From positions 42,784 to 106,783 of the forward strand of contig NZ_VSFF01000022.1 in NCBI RefSeq assembly GCF_008085905.1: 64,000 bases of DNA, written 5' to 3'. The stretch is from Actinomadura syzygii. Its GTDB lineage: Bacteria; Actinomycetota; Actinomycetes; Streptosporangiales; Streptosporangiaceae. The notes under the pieces are model-generated. The model was not told where the DNA came from, did no database searches, and worked only from the letters and a program-made list of their open reading frames with translations. The translations under genes and the position numbers were made by a program. Position 1 is the first letter of the stretch; each line of letters begins with the position of its first letter. Positions 50,130 through 58,915 of the stretch are shown here, piece after piece.

Positions 50130-50215
50130 AGATGTTCCCGGCGGCGCGTCGCGCACGTCCCGGTGGGCAGTAGGCTCGCCGGGCAGCGGGCGCAGGCCGG
50201 GAGGGGAATCGGGTC

Positions 50216-51052
50216 GTGAGCGTGATCAACATCGGGCAGGCCGTGGTCCTGGGGATCGTGGAGGGCCTGACCGAGTTCCTCCCGATCTCCTCGACCGGGC
50301 ATCTGAAAATCGCCGAGGGTCTGATGGACATCCCGGTGAAGGACGAGTCAGTCATCGGCTTCACCGCCGTCATCCAGTCCGGGGCGATCGCCGCCGTGCT
50401 GGTGTACTTCTTCACCGACATCGTCCGGATCGTGAAGGCGTGGGGACGCGGGATCGTCAACCCGTCCGAGCGCTACCACCACGACTACAAGTTCGGCTGG
50501 TGGGTCATCTTCGCCACGATTCCGGTCGTGGTCGTCGGGGTCGCCGCGGACGGCCTCATCCACGGCCCGCTCGCGTCCCTGTGGGTGGTCGCGGGGTCGC
50601 TGATCGCCGGCAGCGTCGTGATGTGGCTCGCCGACCGGTACGGCAAGCACAAGCGCGGCGAGGACGACACGTCCTTCACCGACGCGATGCTGATCGGCAG
50701 CTCGCAGATCCTCGCGATGCTGTTCCCCGGGTTCTCCCGGTCCGGCGCGACGATGTCGACCGGGCTGCTGCTCGGCCTCGATCGCGTCGCCGCGACCCGG
50801 CTGTCGTTCTTCCTCGGCATCCCCGCGCTGACCGGCGCCGGGATCTACGAGCTGCCGAGCGCGCTCGGCTCCGGGGCGGGCACGGCGCCGCTCATCGTCG
50901 GCACCGTGGTGTCGTTCGTCGTCGCGTACGCGTCGATCGCCTGGCTGCTGCGGTTCGTCGCGCGGCACACCTTCACCTCGTTCGTCGTCTACCGGATCGC
51001 CGTCGGGCTGCTCCTGTTCGCACTTCTCGGCGCGGGAACGTTGAACGCCTGA
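50216..51052 (+). CDS. uppP: Undecaprenyl-diphosphatase UppP/BacA
   Basis: A 278-aa integral membrane enzyme that dephosphorylates undecaprenyl diphosphate, recycling the lipid carrier for cell-wall synthesis; overexpression gives bacitracin tolerance in known cases. Both active-site motifs are visible: EFLPISSTGHL near residue 20 (with the catalytic Glu and Ser/His region) and PGFSRSGATMS near 170. Seven to eight hydrophobic segments fill the rest. GTG 50216 is preceded by GGGAGGGG. The gene stands alone between unrelated neighbours. Confidence 0.95.
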   Translation: MSVINIGQAVVLGIVEGLTEFLPISSTGHLKIAEGLMDIPVKDESVIGFTAVIQSGAIAAVLVYFFTDIVRIVKAWGRGIVNPSERYHHDYKFGWWVIFATIPVVVVGVAADGLIHGPLASLWVVAGSLIAGSVVMWLADRYGKHKRGEDDTSFTDAMLIGSSQILAMLFPGFSRSGATMSTGLLLGLDRVAATRLSFFLGIPALTGAGIYELPSALGSGAGTAPLIVGTVVSFVVAYASIAWLLRFVARHTFTSFVVYRIAVGLLLFALLGAGTLNA

Positions 51053-51076
51053 GCCCCGCGCGGTAAAGCGGGGATC

Positions 51077-51820
51077 ATGAACGATGCGATATGGGCCGGA
51101 ACCGTCACGACCGCCGGGCACGAGGGCGCCGAACTCGAGGCGTACCTGGCGCGGCCGCTGAGCGACGTCCCGCGCGGCGGCGTGGTCGTGATCCACCACA
51201 TGCCCGGCTACGACACCGGGACCAAGGAGTTCGTCCGGACGTTCGCCGCGCACGGCTACGCGGCGATCTGCCCGAACCTGTACTCGCGGGAGGGCGCGGG
51301 CGTCAGCCCGGACGACCAGGCCGCCGCCGCCCGCGCGAAGGGCGGCGTCACCGACGACCAGCTCGTCGGCGACGTCGCCGGTGCCGTCGTCCACCTGAAC
51401 TCGCTCGACCACGCCAACGGGAGGGTCGGGGTGATCGGGCACTGCTCGGGCGGACGGCAGGCGTTCCTCGCCGCGTGCTCCCTCGCCCTCGACGCCGCCG
51501 TCGACTGCTACGGCGCGTTCGTCGTCAACGACCCGCCGAGCGACTACCCGACCGCCGCCCGGTCGATCGTCGCCAAGGCGCCCGACCTGTCGTGCCCGCT
51601 GCTCGGGCTGTTCGGCGAGGACGACCGCAACCCCGCCCCCGACGAGGTCGCGGCGCTCGACGCGGAGCTGACCCGGCTCGGCAAGGAGCACGAGTTCCAC
51701 ACCTATCCGGACGCCGGGCACGCCTTCTTCGCGGTCGAGCGGACCGCGTTCCGCCCCGCCGCCGCCAAGGACGGCTGGGAGAAGATCTTCGCCTTCTACG
51801 GCCGCCACCTGGGCGCCTGA
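51077..51820 (+). CDS. Dienelactone hydrolase family protein
   Basis: A 247-aa alpha/beta hydrolase of the dienelactone hydrolase family. The nucleophile elbow is IGHCSGGR, with Cys as in true dienelactone hydrolases, near residue 120. The acid is in the FGEDDRNPAPDE segment near 178, and the His in YPDAGHAFFA near 210. The family hydrolyses lactones or small esters. It lies 14 bases upstream of a small DUF6295-like gene, the two probably forming a unit. Confidence 0.88.
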   Translation: MNDAIWAGTVTTAGHEGAELEAYLARPLSDVPRGGVVVIHHMPGYDTGTKEFVRTFAAHGYAAICPNLYSREGAGVSPDDQAAAARAKGGVTDDQLVGDVAGAVVHLNSLDHANGRVGVIGHCSGGRQAFLAACSLALDAAVDCYGAFVVNDPPSDYPTAARSIVAKAPDLSCPLLGLFGEDDRNPAPDEVAALDAELTRLGKEHEFHTYPDAGHAFFAVERTAFRPAAAKDGWEKIFAFYGRHLGA

Positions 51821-51834
51821 GAGGAGTCACCCCC

Positions 51835-52143
51835 ATGTGCACCTACCAGACGATCAAGGTGGCGCTGGACGGCGCGGCCAAGGGCGCGAACGGCTGGTTC
51901 ACGCTGACCGACGGCGCGGTCTACGTCGACCATCCGTTCCACGCCTGCCACGAGCACACGGTGAACATCGACTTCACCAACCCGGGCGACGGGCCGTCCG
52001 CGCGGGTCGCGGTCGAGCTGACCGAGGAGGGGGCGCTGGCGCTGGTCGCGGCCATCCAGGAGGCGCTGGCCGCCGCACCGCCCGGCCTCGCATCCGTCCG
52101 CGCCTCCGCCCGGGTCACCGCCGGGACGGCCGGCGCGGGCTGA
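51835..52143 (+). CDS. Small protein of the DUF6295 type
   Basis: A 102-aa protein beginning MCTYQTIKV and containing TLTDGAVYVDHPFHACHEHT and VNIDFTNP. I recall this pattern from actinobacterial proteins annotated DUF6295, of unknown function, but could not verify it. The Cys and several His residues near residues 42-46 look capable of metal binding. GAGGAGTCACCCCC before ATG 51835 is a good ribosome site. It is encoded 14 bases after the dienelactone hydrolase and may act with it. Confidence 0.7.
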   Translation: MCTYQTIKVALDGAAKGANGWFTLTDGAVYVDHPFHACHEHTVNIDFTNPGDGPSARVAVELTEEGALALVAAIQEALAAAPPGLASVRASARVTAGTAGAG

Positions 52144-52212
52144 CCGCGCGGGGCGCCGCCGCGCAGGCGGTGCCCCGCCGGGGGGCTCGGGCTGACCGAC
52201 GCCGCGAGTAGG

Positions 52213-54507
52213 GTGCGAAACGTGAAGTGGCCACGGCGAGGGTCTGCCGTCGCCGAGCCCGCCCGGACGCCGACGCCCGGCCCGCGAGACCTGCTCCCGG
52301 CCGCGGCCGTCGTCGTCGCGCAGGCGCTCGTTTGGACGGTCCCCGGCGCGTCGTCCGCCCTCGCGCGGGTCCTCGCCCTCGGATCTCCGGGCCTCACCGC
52401 CGGGGCGGCGACGGTCCTGGTCACGGCGCTCGGCACCGGCCTCGCCGCCGGATCGCTCGCGGCGCGCCGGATCGCGCCCGGCTGGGCCCTCGGCGGCGCG
52501 CTGGCGGCGGCGCTGCTCGCCGCGTGCGGCGGCGGAGCCGCCGTGGGATGGCCGTTCGCCCTGGTGATCGCGCTGCTCTCGCTCGCCGTGCACCGCACGG
52601 CCGGGCTCGCCGCCGCCGGAGCCGCCGTGACCTCGCTGTCCGTCGCCGGGGCCGCCGCCGTCGCGGGCGCGGCCCCGCGGACGGTGGCGGGCGCCGGGCT
52701 GCTCGCGGCGGGCGGCACGGCGATGCTCTGGGTCCTCGGGAGGTCGCGGCGGCGCGGGCGGGCGGGCCGGTCGGCGCTCGCCGCCTACCGGGCCGGGGCG
52801 CCCGCCGTGCCGAGGTTCGCGGCCGACGCCGAACGCGAGCGGCTGATGGCCGAACTCCACGACGTGGCCGCGCACCGGCTCACCGGGATCGTGGTGTCGG
52901 CGGGCGCGGCGGCCCGCCTCGCCGATCCGGAGCTGGCGGCGGAGGCGACCCGCCATGCCGCGAGCGCGGCCAGGCAGGCGGTGGCGGAGCTGGACCGCCT
53001 CATCGAGACCGCCGGGACCGTCACCCTCGACGACATCGACGCGCTGGTCGCCGAGCACCCGTCCGTCGACTACCGGCGCACGGCCGCCGCCGCGCCGCCG
53101 GACGTCGTCGCGGCGGCCCACCGGGTGGTGCGCGAGGCCCTCACGAACGCCGTCCGGTACGCCTCGGGCGCTCGCCGCGTCCGGATCGAGGGGACCGCCG
53201 GGAACCTCACCGTCACGGTCACCGACATGGGCGGCCCTCCCGCCGCGCCCGGCCTCGGCACGGGGCGCGGCCTGGCCGGGCTGCGCTCCGCCACGCAATC
53301 CCTCGGAGGTTCGTTCTCGGCGGGCCCCGACGGCACCGGCTGGACGGTCCGCGCCGAATTCCCCTTGCCGGGGAGCCTCCCGGAGCACCGGGACGAACGG
53401 CCACGCGCCGGGCTCACGGCGTTCCTGGACGGGCCGGGCGGCTGGCGCGGACCGGCCGCGCTGGACGCGGTGCTGGTCGTGCTGGCGGTCGCGCTGTCCC
53501 TCGGCGCCGCGCTGCCGCCGGGAGACGACCCCGATCCCTTCTCGTCACCCCTTGTCGGGACGTCGCTGGCGCTGCTGTTCGCCGTCCGCGCGTTCCCGCT
53601 CTGGTGGCGGAGGCGTGCTCCGCGAGGCGCGCTGACCATCGCGCTCGCGACGCTCCTGGTGTGGCTGGGGCTCGACCTGGCAGGTTGGCCCGGCCCGCCC
53701 CTCAGCGACGGGTTCCTCTGGTACTGGTGGGTCGAGCTGGCGCTCGTCTACGCGGTCGCCGCCTTCCGTCCGGGCGGCCGGACCTGGCCCGCTCCCCTCG
53801 CCGTCGCGGCCGTGGGCGGGGCGGTCCTGGCCGGCGGCGACGGCATCACCGGGAACCGCGTGGCCGCCTGGGCGGTCCTCGCGGCGGCGCTCGCGGTCCC
53901 GTGCTTCGCCGTCTGGGCGCTCGGCGCGCACACCGCCGCGCGCCGGAGGCGGCGGGACGCGGTCGCCGCGCGGGACCGCGCCCGGCTCGACCGGGAGGTC
54001 TCCGCAGCCGCGGCGGCAGAGCGGCGGCGGATCGCCGACGGGCTGCGCCGGACGGCGCGGCGGCACACGCGGAACGCGGCCGACGAAGCCGACGCGGGCC
54101 GCCTCGACGGCGTCCGCATCGAGGCGAAGGCGGGGCTGGCGGCGCTCCGCGAACTCCTGGCCGACCTGCGGGCCCGGGACGACGGCGGCGACCCGCCCCC
54201 GACCGTCGACGGCATCGCCGCCCTGGCGGGCAGGCGCGGCGCCGCCGTCCGGTTCGCCGGGGAGCGCAGGCCGCTGCCGCCCGCCCTGGAGGTCGCGGCG
54301 TACCAGGTGGCGCGGGAGCTGCTCGCCGACGGAGACGCGGTCACGGTCGCGTTCTCCGGACGGGGCGTCACCGTGTCCGGACGGGCGCCGGGCGGCACCG
54401 CGGCGGAGCGGCGGCTGCGCGCGCTGACGGACGCCTGCGGCGGTACGCTGACGATCGCCGACGACGGCGCGGCACGGGGATGGCTGCCGGAGGTGTCCCG
54501 CCCTTGA
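52213..54507 (+). CDS. Double-headed sensor histidine kinase (NarL-system), second unit degenerate
   Basis: A 764-aa membrane sensor built from two kinase units in tandem. Unit 1 has membrane segments at ~20-180, then a HisKA_3 helix with MAELHDVAAHRLTG (His216) and an ATPase with VREALTNAVRYA, VTDMGG and GRGLAGLRSA. Unit 2 has membrane segments at ~415-575, then a helix reading ERRRIADGLRRTARRH, where the phospho-His position is lost, and a remnant ATPase without clear N or G boxes. One active and one decayed half suggest an intramolecular dimer. The start is GTG 52213, or GTG 52222 if translated leaderless (TAGGGT at 52208-52213). It is followed 49 bases later by its response regulator. Confidence 0.85.
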   Translation: MRNVKWPRRGSAVAEPARTPTPGPRDLLPAAAVVVAQALVWTVPGASSALARVLALGSPGLTAGAATVLVTALGTGLAAGSLAARRIAPGWALGGALAAALLAACGGGAAVGWPFALVIALLSLAVHRTAGLAAAGAAVTSLSVAGAAAVAGAAPRTVAGAGLLAAGGTAMLWVLGRSRRRGRAGRSALAAYRAGAPAVPRFAADAERERLMAELHDVAAHRLTGIVVSAGAAARLADPELAAEATRHAASAARQAVAELDRLIETAGTVTLDDIDALVAEHPSVDYRRTAAAAPPDVVAAAHRVVREALTNAVRYASGARRVRIEGTAGNLTVTVTDMGGPPAAPGLGTGRGLAGLRSATQSLGGSFSAGPDGTGWTVRAEFPLPGSLPEHRDERPRAGLTAFLDGPGGWRGPAALDAVLVVLAVALSLGAALPPGDDPDPFSSPLVGTSLALLFAVRAFPLWWRRRAPRGALTIALATLLVWLGLDLAGWPGPPLSDGFLWYWWVELALVYAVAAFRPGGRTWPAPLAVAAVGGAVLAGGDGITGNRVAAWAVLAAALAVPCFAVWALGAHTAARRRRRDAVAARDRARLDREVSAAAAAERRRIADGLRRTARRHTRNAADEADAGRLDGVRIEAKAGLAALRELLADLRARDDGGDPPPTVDGIAALAGRRGAAVRFAGERRPLPPALEVAAYQVARELLADGDAVTVAFSGRGVTVSGRAPGGTAAERRLRALTDACGGTLTIADDGAARGWLPEVSRP

Positions 54508-54556
54508 TCGAGACGACCGGTGCGGGCCGCCCGGCCGGGCCCGGCGCGGTGCCCGC

Positions 54557-55210
54557 GTGATCCGCGTGGTGATCGCCGACGACCAGGCCGTGGTGCGCGC
54601 GGGGATCGCCGCCATGGTCGGGGCGGAGCCCGACATGACCGTGGTCGGCCAGGCGGGCGACACCGAGACGGCCGTGGCGCTCGTCGCCTCGCTCCGTCCC
54701 GACGTCGCGCTCATGGACATCCGCATGCCCGGCGCCGGGGGCCTCGCCGCGACCACCACGATCACCGCCGACGTCCCCGCGACCCGCGTGGTCGTGCTGA
54801 CGACGTTCGATCTCGACGAGTACGTGTTCGCCGCCCTGCGCGCGGGCGCGGCGGGGTTCCTGCTGAAGGACGCCGACCCGGAGCGGGTGATCGACGCGGT
54901 GCGGCTCGCCGCGCGCGGCGACGCGCTGCTCGACCCGGCCGTGACGGGGCGGCTGATCGGCCGCTTCGCGGGCGGGCCCGGCCCGGCCGAGGCCGAGCGG
55001 CTCGCGGCGCTCACCCCCCGCGAGACGGAGGTGCTCCGCCAGGTGGCGCGCGGCCTGACCAACGTGGAGGTGGCCGCCGAACTCGGCATCAGCGCGGCGA
55101 CGGTGAAGGACCACGTCGCGGCCGTGCTCGGGAAGCTCGGCGTCCGCGACCGGGTGCAGGCGACGATCTTCGCGTACGAGAGCGGCCTCGTCCGTCCCGG
55201 CATCCGCTGA
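54557..55210 (+). CDS. NarL/FixJ-family response regulator
   Basis: A 217-aa two-component regulator. The receiver domain has the acidic pair DDQ near residue 9, phospho-acceptor Asp54 in ALMDIRMPG, Thr in VVLTTF near 82 and Lys in FLLKDADP near 105. The C-terminal LuxR-type helix-turn-helix (~150-215) reads LTPRETEVLRQVARG and NVEVAAELGISAATVKDHV. It should receive phosphate from the upstream double-headed kinase, and the neighbouring membrane hydrolase is a possible target. GTG 54557 is the start. Confidence 0.93.
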   Translation: MIRVVIADDQAVVRAGIAAMVGAEPDMTVVGQAGDTETAVALVASLRPDVALMDIRMPGAGGLAATTTITADVPATRVVVLTTFDLDEYVFAALRAGAAGFLLKDADPERVIDAVRLAARGDALLDPAVTGRLIGRFAGGPGPAEAERLAALTPRETEVLRQVARGLTNVEVAAELGISAATVKDHVAAVLGKLGVRDRVQATIFAYESGLVRPGIR

Positions 55211-55326
55211 CGCGCGCCGGGGCCGTCCCGCATCCGCCGGACGGCGGGGTGGAGCCCCCCGAACCGGGGGGATCGGGCCTCCCGCAATTGGGTCTGCGGT
55301 ACCGCGATCTGTGCGTTTCCCGCTTC

Positions 55327-55332
55327 TAGCGT
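55327..55332 (+). promoter_or_regulatory. Candidate -10 box for a leaderless transcript
   Basis: TAGCGT lies seven bases before ATG 55340, with no ribosome site in between. This supports ATG 55340 rather than GTG 55331 as the hydrolase start. Confidence 0.4.
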
Positions 55333-55339
55333 GGCGCGC

Positions 55340-56617
55340 ATGTCACGTACCGTGCTGCGCCGGGTGTCCGGCGCCCTCCTGCTCCTCGCCGCCGCGGTGG
55401 CGGCCCCGCTCGCCGGTGTCGCGGGGTTCTTCGGCCTCGCGGCCGTCACCGCCGACGTCCCGCTGCTCGCGGTCGTCGGGCTGCTGGTCGTCGCGGGCGC
55501 CGGGCTGCTGCTCGGGCTCGCGGCGTTCGCGCTGCTCGGGGTGCGGCGCAGGCGGGGCGCGGCGCTGCTGCTCGGCGCCGCTCTCACCGCCGCCGTGGCC
55601 GGGATCGCGTCGCTGACCGTGTTCCGGCCCGGGTCCCTCGCCCCGATGGCCGCGCCGCCCGCGGGCGTGCGGTTCTGGAACCTGCCGACCGGTTCGCGGA
55701 TCGCCTACGTCCACGCTCCGGCCACCGGCGAGCCCAGGCCGACGCCCGTGGTGTTCCTGCACGGGGGGCCCGGAACCCCTGGCGAGGGACTTCCGGCGGC
55801 GAGCTCCGCGCTCACCGCGAGCGGCTTCGACGTGTACGCCTACGACCAGGTCGGCGCCGGACGGTCCACGCGCCTGTCCGACGTGACCGGTTACACGGTG
55901 GCGCGCCACGTCGCCGACCTGGACGCGATCCGTGCCGCCATCGGCGCCGAGAAGATCATCATCGTCGGGCAGTCCTGGGGCGGCTCCCTCGCCGCCCAGT
56001 ACCTGGCCGCCCACCCCGATCACGTCGCCAAGGTGGCCTTCACCTCCCCCGGCGGCCTGTGGCTTCCCGCCCTCCCGGACGGCGACGCCGACCCTTCGAC
56101 GCGGCTCAGCCCGGCCCGGAAGAAACGGTACGACGAGCTGACGTCGTCCCCGCGACTGCTCGCCGCCGCCCTCCTCCTCGGCGTCAACCCGAACGCCGCG
56201 CACGCCCTGGTCGGCGACCGCGAGGCGGACGAGCGCTTCCACGAACTCGGCCTCGTGCTGAAGGACGTCTCCTCCTGCCCCGGCGCGCCGCCGCGGACGC
56301 CCCACGAGAACCGGCAGGGCTTCTACGTCAACCAGGTCACCAGCAGGGACTTCGAGAAGGTGCCGGATCCCCGTCCCGCGCTGCGGCGGGTCCGGGTACC
56401 GGCGCTGATCATGCGCGGCGAGTGCGACTACGTGGCGTGGGCGGCGACCCGCGACTACCGCCGGACGCTCCCCGACTCGACGCTGGTCATGGTCAAAGGC
56501 GCCGGTCACGCCATCGCGGGCGATCGACCCGCCGTCTACACCGATCTCCTGCGGGCCTTCCTGCTCGACCGGCGCCTCCCGCTGCCCGCCTACACCTCGG
56601 ACGATCCGCCCCGCTGA
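55340..56617 (+). CDS. Membrane-anchored alpha/beta hydrolase (proline-iminopeptidase-like)
   Basis: A 425-aa protein with three hydrophobic segments in the first ~95 residues, followed by an alpha/beta-hydrolase domain. The oxyanion motif is VFLHGGPGTPGEG, the nucleophile is in IVGQSWGGSLAAQYL (about residue 213), the Asp is in GECDYVAW and the His in KGAGHAIAGD. HGGPG plus GQSWGG is characteristic of proline iminopeptidase and related S33 peptidases. The membrane anchor would place the enzyme at the envelope. It follows the two-component pair by 129 bases and may be regulated by it. Confidence 0.85.
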   Translation: MSRTVLRRVSGALLLLAAAVAAPLAGVAGFFGLAAVTADVPLLAVVGLLVVAGAGLLLGLAAFALLGVRRRRGAALLLGAALTAAVAGIASLTVFRPGSLAPMAAPPAGVRFWNLPTGSRIAYVHAPATGEPRPTPVVFLHGGPGTPGEGLPAASSALTASGFDVYAYDQVGAGRSTRLSDVTGYTVARHVADLDAIRAAIGAEKIIIVGQSWGGSLAAQYLAAHPDHVAKVAFTSPGGLWLPALPDGDADPSTRLSPARKKRYDELTSSPRLLAAALLLGVNPNAAHALVGDREADERFHELGLVLKDVSSCPGAPPRTPHENRQGFYVNQVTSRDFEKVPDPRPALRRVRVPALIMRGECDYVAWAATRDYRRTLPDSTLVMVKGAGHAIAGDRPAVYTDLLRAFLLDRRLPLPAYTSDDPPR

Positions 56618-56627
56618 CGCGGAGCCA

Positions 56628-56648
56628 TCCGCCCGGCCTGCGCGGGCG
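56628..56648. terminator. Bidirectional hairpin between convergent genes
   Basis: CCGCCCG (56628-56634) and CGGGCGG (56642-56648) form a perfect 7-bp stem with a seven-base loop in the 36-base gap between the hydrolase and the convergent PhnB-like gene. Confidence 0.5.
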
Positions 56649-56653
56649 GCGCG

Positions 56654-57133
56654 TCAGCCCGCGTGGGCCGCGCGGAGCCGGGCGATGTCGAGCTTGCCGT
56701 GGGTGGAGAGCATCTCCTTGGAGGCGCGCTCCGCCTTGGCCGGGTCGGGGTCGCTTATCAGCTCGTACAGCACGGTCGGGACGACCTGCCAGGACACGCC
56801 GTACTTGTCCTTCAGCCAGCCGCACTCGGACTCCTCGCCGCCCTCGGTGAGGCGGTCCCAGTAGTAGTCGACCTCGTCCTGGTCGGCGCAGTGGACCTGG
56901 AACGAGACCGCCTCGTTGAACGTGAAGTGGGGCCCGCCGTTCAGGCCGACGAACTTCTGCCCGTTGATCTCGAACTCGACCGTGAGCACGGAGCCCGGCT
57001 CGCCGCGCATGCCCGGGCCGACGCGCGTGACGTCGCCGACCTTCGCGTCCTTGAAGATCGAGGCGTAGTGGTTCGCCGCCTCCTCGGCCTGGTCGTCGAA
57101 CCACAGGCACGTGGTGAGTCGCTCGCTGGTCAT
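56654..57133 (-). CDS. PhnB/VOC-superfamily protein
   Basis: A 159-aa protein of the vicinal-oxygen-chelate fold, PhnB or 3-demethylubiquinone-methyltransferase-like branch. Features are LWFDDQAEEAANHYASIF, LTVEFEINGQKFVGLNGG, HFTFNEAVSFQVHC and CGWLKDKYGVSWQVVP. These proteins are common and mostly of unknown reaction. The strong ribosome site GGGAGGTAACG precedes ATG 57133. A 96-base gap with no feature separates it from the LigD-like gene on the same strand. Confidence 0.87.
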   Translation of the reverse strand: MTSERLTTCLWFDDQAEEAANHYASIFKDAKVGDVTRVGPGMRGEPGSVLTVEFEINGQKFVGLNGGPHFTFNEAVSFQVHCADQDEVDYYWDRLTEGGEESECGWLKDKYGVSWQVVPTVLYELISDPDPAKAERASKEMLSTHGKLDIARLRAAHAG

Positions 57134-57229
57134 CGTTACCTCCCGCTGTCGGGTGCCGTTTCACCAGAACAGACCGGGCGTCCCCGCGAAACTCATCGGG
57201 AATCGCGCGACGAATTTCGGGGCGATCGC

Positions 57230-58186
57230 CTAGGACGAGGCGTCGCGGCGGGCACGGGCCCGGCGTTTCCCCTCGTGCATGGCCTGGACGCGGGCGATCG
57301 GGATCGTGTGCCCCTCCGCGATGAGGTCGTCCGGAAGGCGCTGCGGCTCGGGCATCAGCTCGGCCCACGGATCGCGGTCGGCGACGAGCGCGGCGGCGTT
57401 CCGGACGGTGAAGTCGGACGGCGCGACACCGTCGAGCCCGTCCCACGGGACGGGGAACGACACCGGCGTGCCCGGCCGGATGCGCGGGCTGTACGCGGCG
57501 ACGACGGTCGCCCCGGCGGCCCGCGTCGAGTCGAGGAACACCTTCCCGGCGCGGTCCTCGCGGATGAAGGCAGTCGTGGCGAGCGCCGGGTCGAGACGCT
57601 CGGCGCGGGCGGCGAGCGCCCGGGTGGCGGCGGCCACGTCGGCGGCGGGATGCGCCTCCAGCGGGACGAACACGTGCACCCCCTTCGCGCCGCTCGTCTT
57701 CACCGCGCCGGACAGGCCGCAGTCGTCGAGCGCGCGGCGCACCAGATGGGCGGCGCGGACGACCACGTCGAACCCGCCGGACTCGGGAGGGTCGACGTCC
57801 ATGACGAGGTGGGTCGGCGTCTCCCAGGCGCCCGCGCGGACGAGCGGCGGGTGGTACTCGACGGCGCGCTGGTTCGCGAACCACAGCAGGGTCCGGCGGT
57901 CGCCGCACACCGCGTAGGACACCTCGCGCTGCGACGTCTCCGCCCACACCGTCACCGTCTCCACCCAGGACGGCGCGTACTTCGGCACGTTCTTCTGCAT
58001 GAACGGCTTCTGGCCGCGCAGCACGCGCTTCACCGACAGCGGGCGGTCGGCCAGCTGCGGGATGACGCGGTCGGCGACGGCGTCCAGGTAGTCGACGAGG
58101 TCTCGCTTGGTGGCGTCCGCCCCTGGGAACAGGGCCTGGTCGAGGTTCGTCAGGCGGACCCCGTCCCGCTCCTCTTCTGCGCTCAC
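57230..58186 (-). CDS. Stand-alone LigD-type DNA polymerase domain
   Basis: A 318-aa protein equal to the polymerase (primase-like) domain of bacterial LigD, which adds ribonucleotides or fills gaps during non-homologous end joining. Seen motifs are LTNLDQALFPG near the start, PFMQKNVPKYAP, the metal-binding VMDVDPP, the SGAKGVHVFVPL segment and the final FPVPWDGLDGVAP and FTVRNAAALV. No ligase, phosphoesterase domain or Ku gene is nearby. GTG 58186 is the sensible start; the frame stays open upstream across the divergent gene on the other strand. It is divergent from the PaiB-like gene with ~54 bases between. Confidence 0.88.
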   Translation of the reverse strand: MSAEEERDGVRLTNLDQALFPGADATKRDLVDYLDAVADRVIPQLADRPLSVKRVLRGQKPFMQKNVPKYAPSWVETVTVWAETSQREVSYAVCGDRRTLLWFANQRAVEYHPPLVRAGAWETPTHLVMDVDPPESGGFDVVVRAAHLVRRALDDCGLSGAVKTSGAKGVHVFVPLEAHPAADVAAATRALAARAERLDPALATTAFIREDRAGKVFLDSTRAAGATVVAAYSPRIRPGTPVSFPVPWDGLDGVAPSDFTVRNAAALVADRDPWAELMPEPQRLPDDLIAEGHTIPIARVQAMHEGKRRARARRDASS

Positions 58187-58227
58187 CCGGCCAGCTTCGC
58201 ACGCGGCTCCGACGAAAGATCGTCGAG

Positions 58228-58233
58228 TAGTGT
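58228..58233 (+). promoter_or_regulatory. Candidate -10 box for a leaderless transcript
   Basis: TAGTGT lies seven bases before ATG 58241 and there is no Shine-Dalgarno sequence, again the leaderless arrangement. Confidence 0.4.
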
Positions 58234-58240
58234 CACGACC

Positions 58241-58876
58241 ATGTACGTACCGGCGCATTTCTCCGCTGACGACACGGAGGTCAAGGAGCTGCTGGCCGGG
58301 TGCGGTGCGGCCGATCTCGTCACCGTCACCCCCCGCGGACCGGTGGCGACGTTCCTGCCCGTCCTGTACGACCCGTCCGCGGGCGAGCACGGCGCGATGC
58401 TGGCGCACGTGGCGCGCAACAACGACCAGTGGCGGGAGCCCGGGTCCGGCGAGTCGCTGCTCATCGTGCACGGGCCCGACGCCTATGTGTCGCCGTCGTG
58501 GTACCCGTCCAAGGCGGAGCACGGCCGCGCCGTGCCGACCTGGAACTACCTCACTGCGCACGTGTACGGGCGTCTCGTCGTCCATGACGATCCCGCGTGG
58601 GTGGAGTCCATGGTCCGCCGCCTCACCGAATTGCACGAGGACGGCCGGACGCCGTCCTGGTCGGTGGACGACGCCCCGTCCTCGTTCATCGCCGGGCAGT
58701 TGCGCGCCATCGTGGGCCTCGAACTCGTCATCACCCGGATCGAGGCGAAGTCGAAGATGAGCCAGAACCGTCCGGAGGCCGACCGGGACGCCGTCGTGGC
58801 GGCATACCGCGCGCAGGGCGACACGGTCATGGCCGAGGCGGTGCGGGCCGCGTCCGAGCGGTCGGCGGGGCGGTAG
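58241..58876 (+). CDS. PaiB-like FMN-binding protein
   Basis: A 211-aa protein of the PaiB/FMN-binding split-barrel family. It starts MYVPAHFSADD and contains LVTVTPRGPVATFLPVLYD, GAMLAHVARNNDQW, AYVSPSWYPSK and VPTWNYLTAHVYG, the flavin-site signature set, then MSQNRPEADRDAV. In Bacillus, PaiB is described as a negative regulator of sporulation and protease genes; the biochemical role is probably flavin- or haem-linked. ATG 58241 is firmly placed by the conserved N-terminus and the leaderless -10 box. Confidence 0.9.
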   Translation: MYVPAHFSADDTEVKELLAGCGAADLVTVTPRGPVATFLPVLYDPSAGEHGAMLAHVARNNDQWREPGSGESLLIVHGPDAYVSPSWYPSKAEHGRAVPTWNYLTAHVYGRLVVHDDPAWVESMVRRLTELHEDGRTPSWSVDDAPSSFIAGQLRAIVGLELVITRIEAKSKMSQNRPEADRDAVVAAYRAQGDTVMAEAVRAASERSAGR

Positions 58877-58915
58877 CCGGAGCGGTAGCCGGGCCTTGTC
58901 TCGGCGGCGTGGCGC

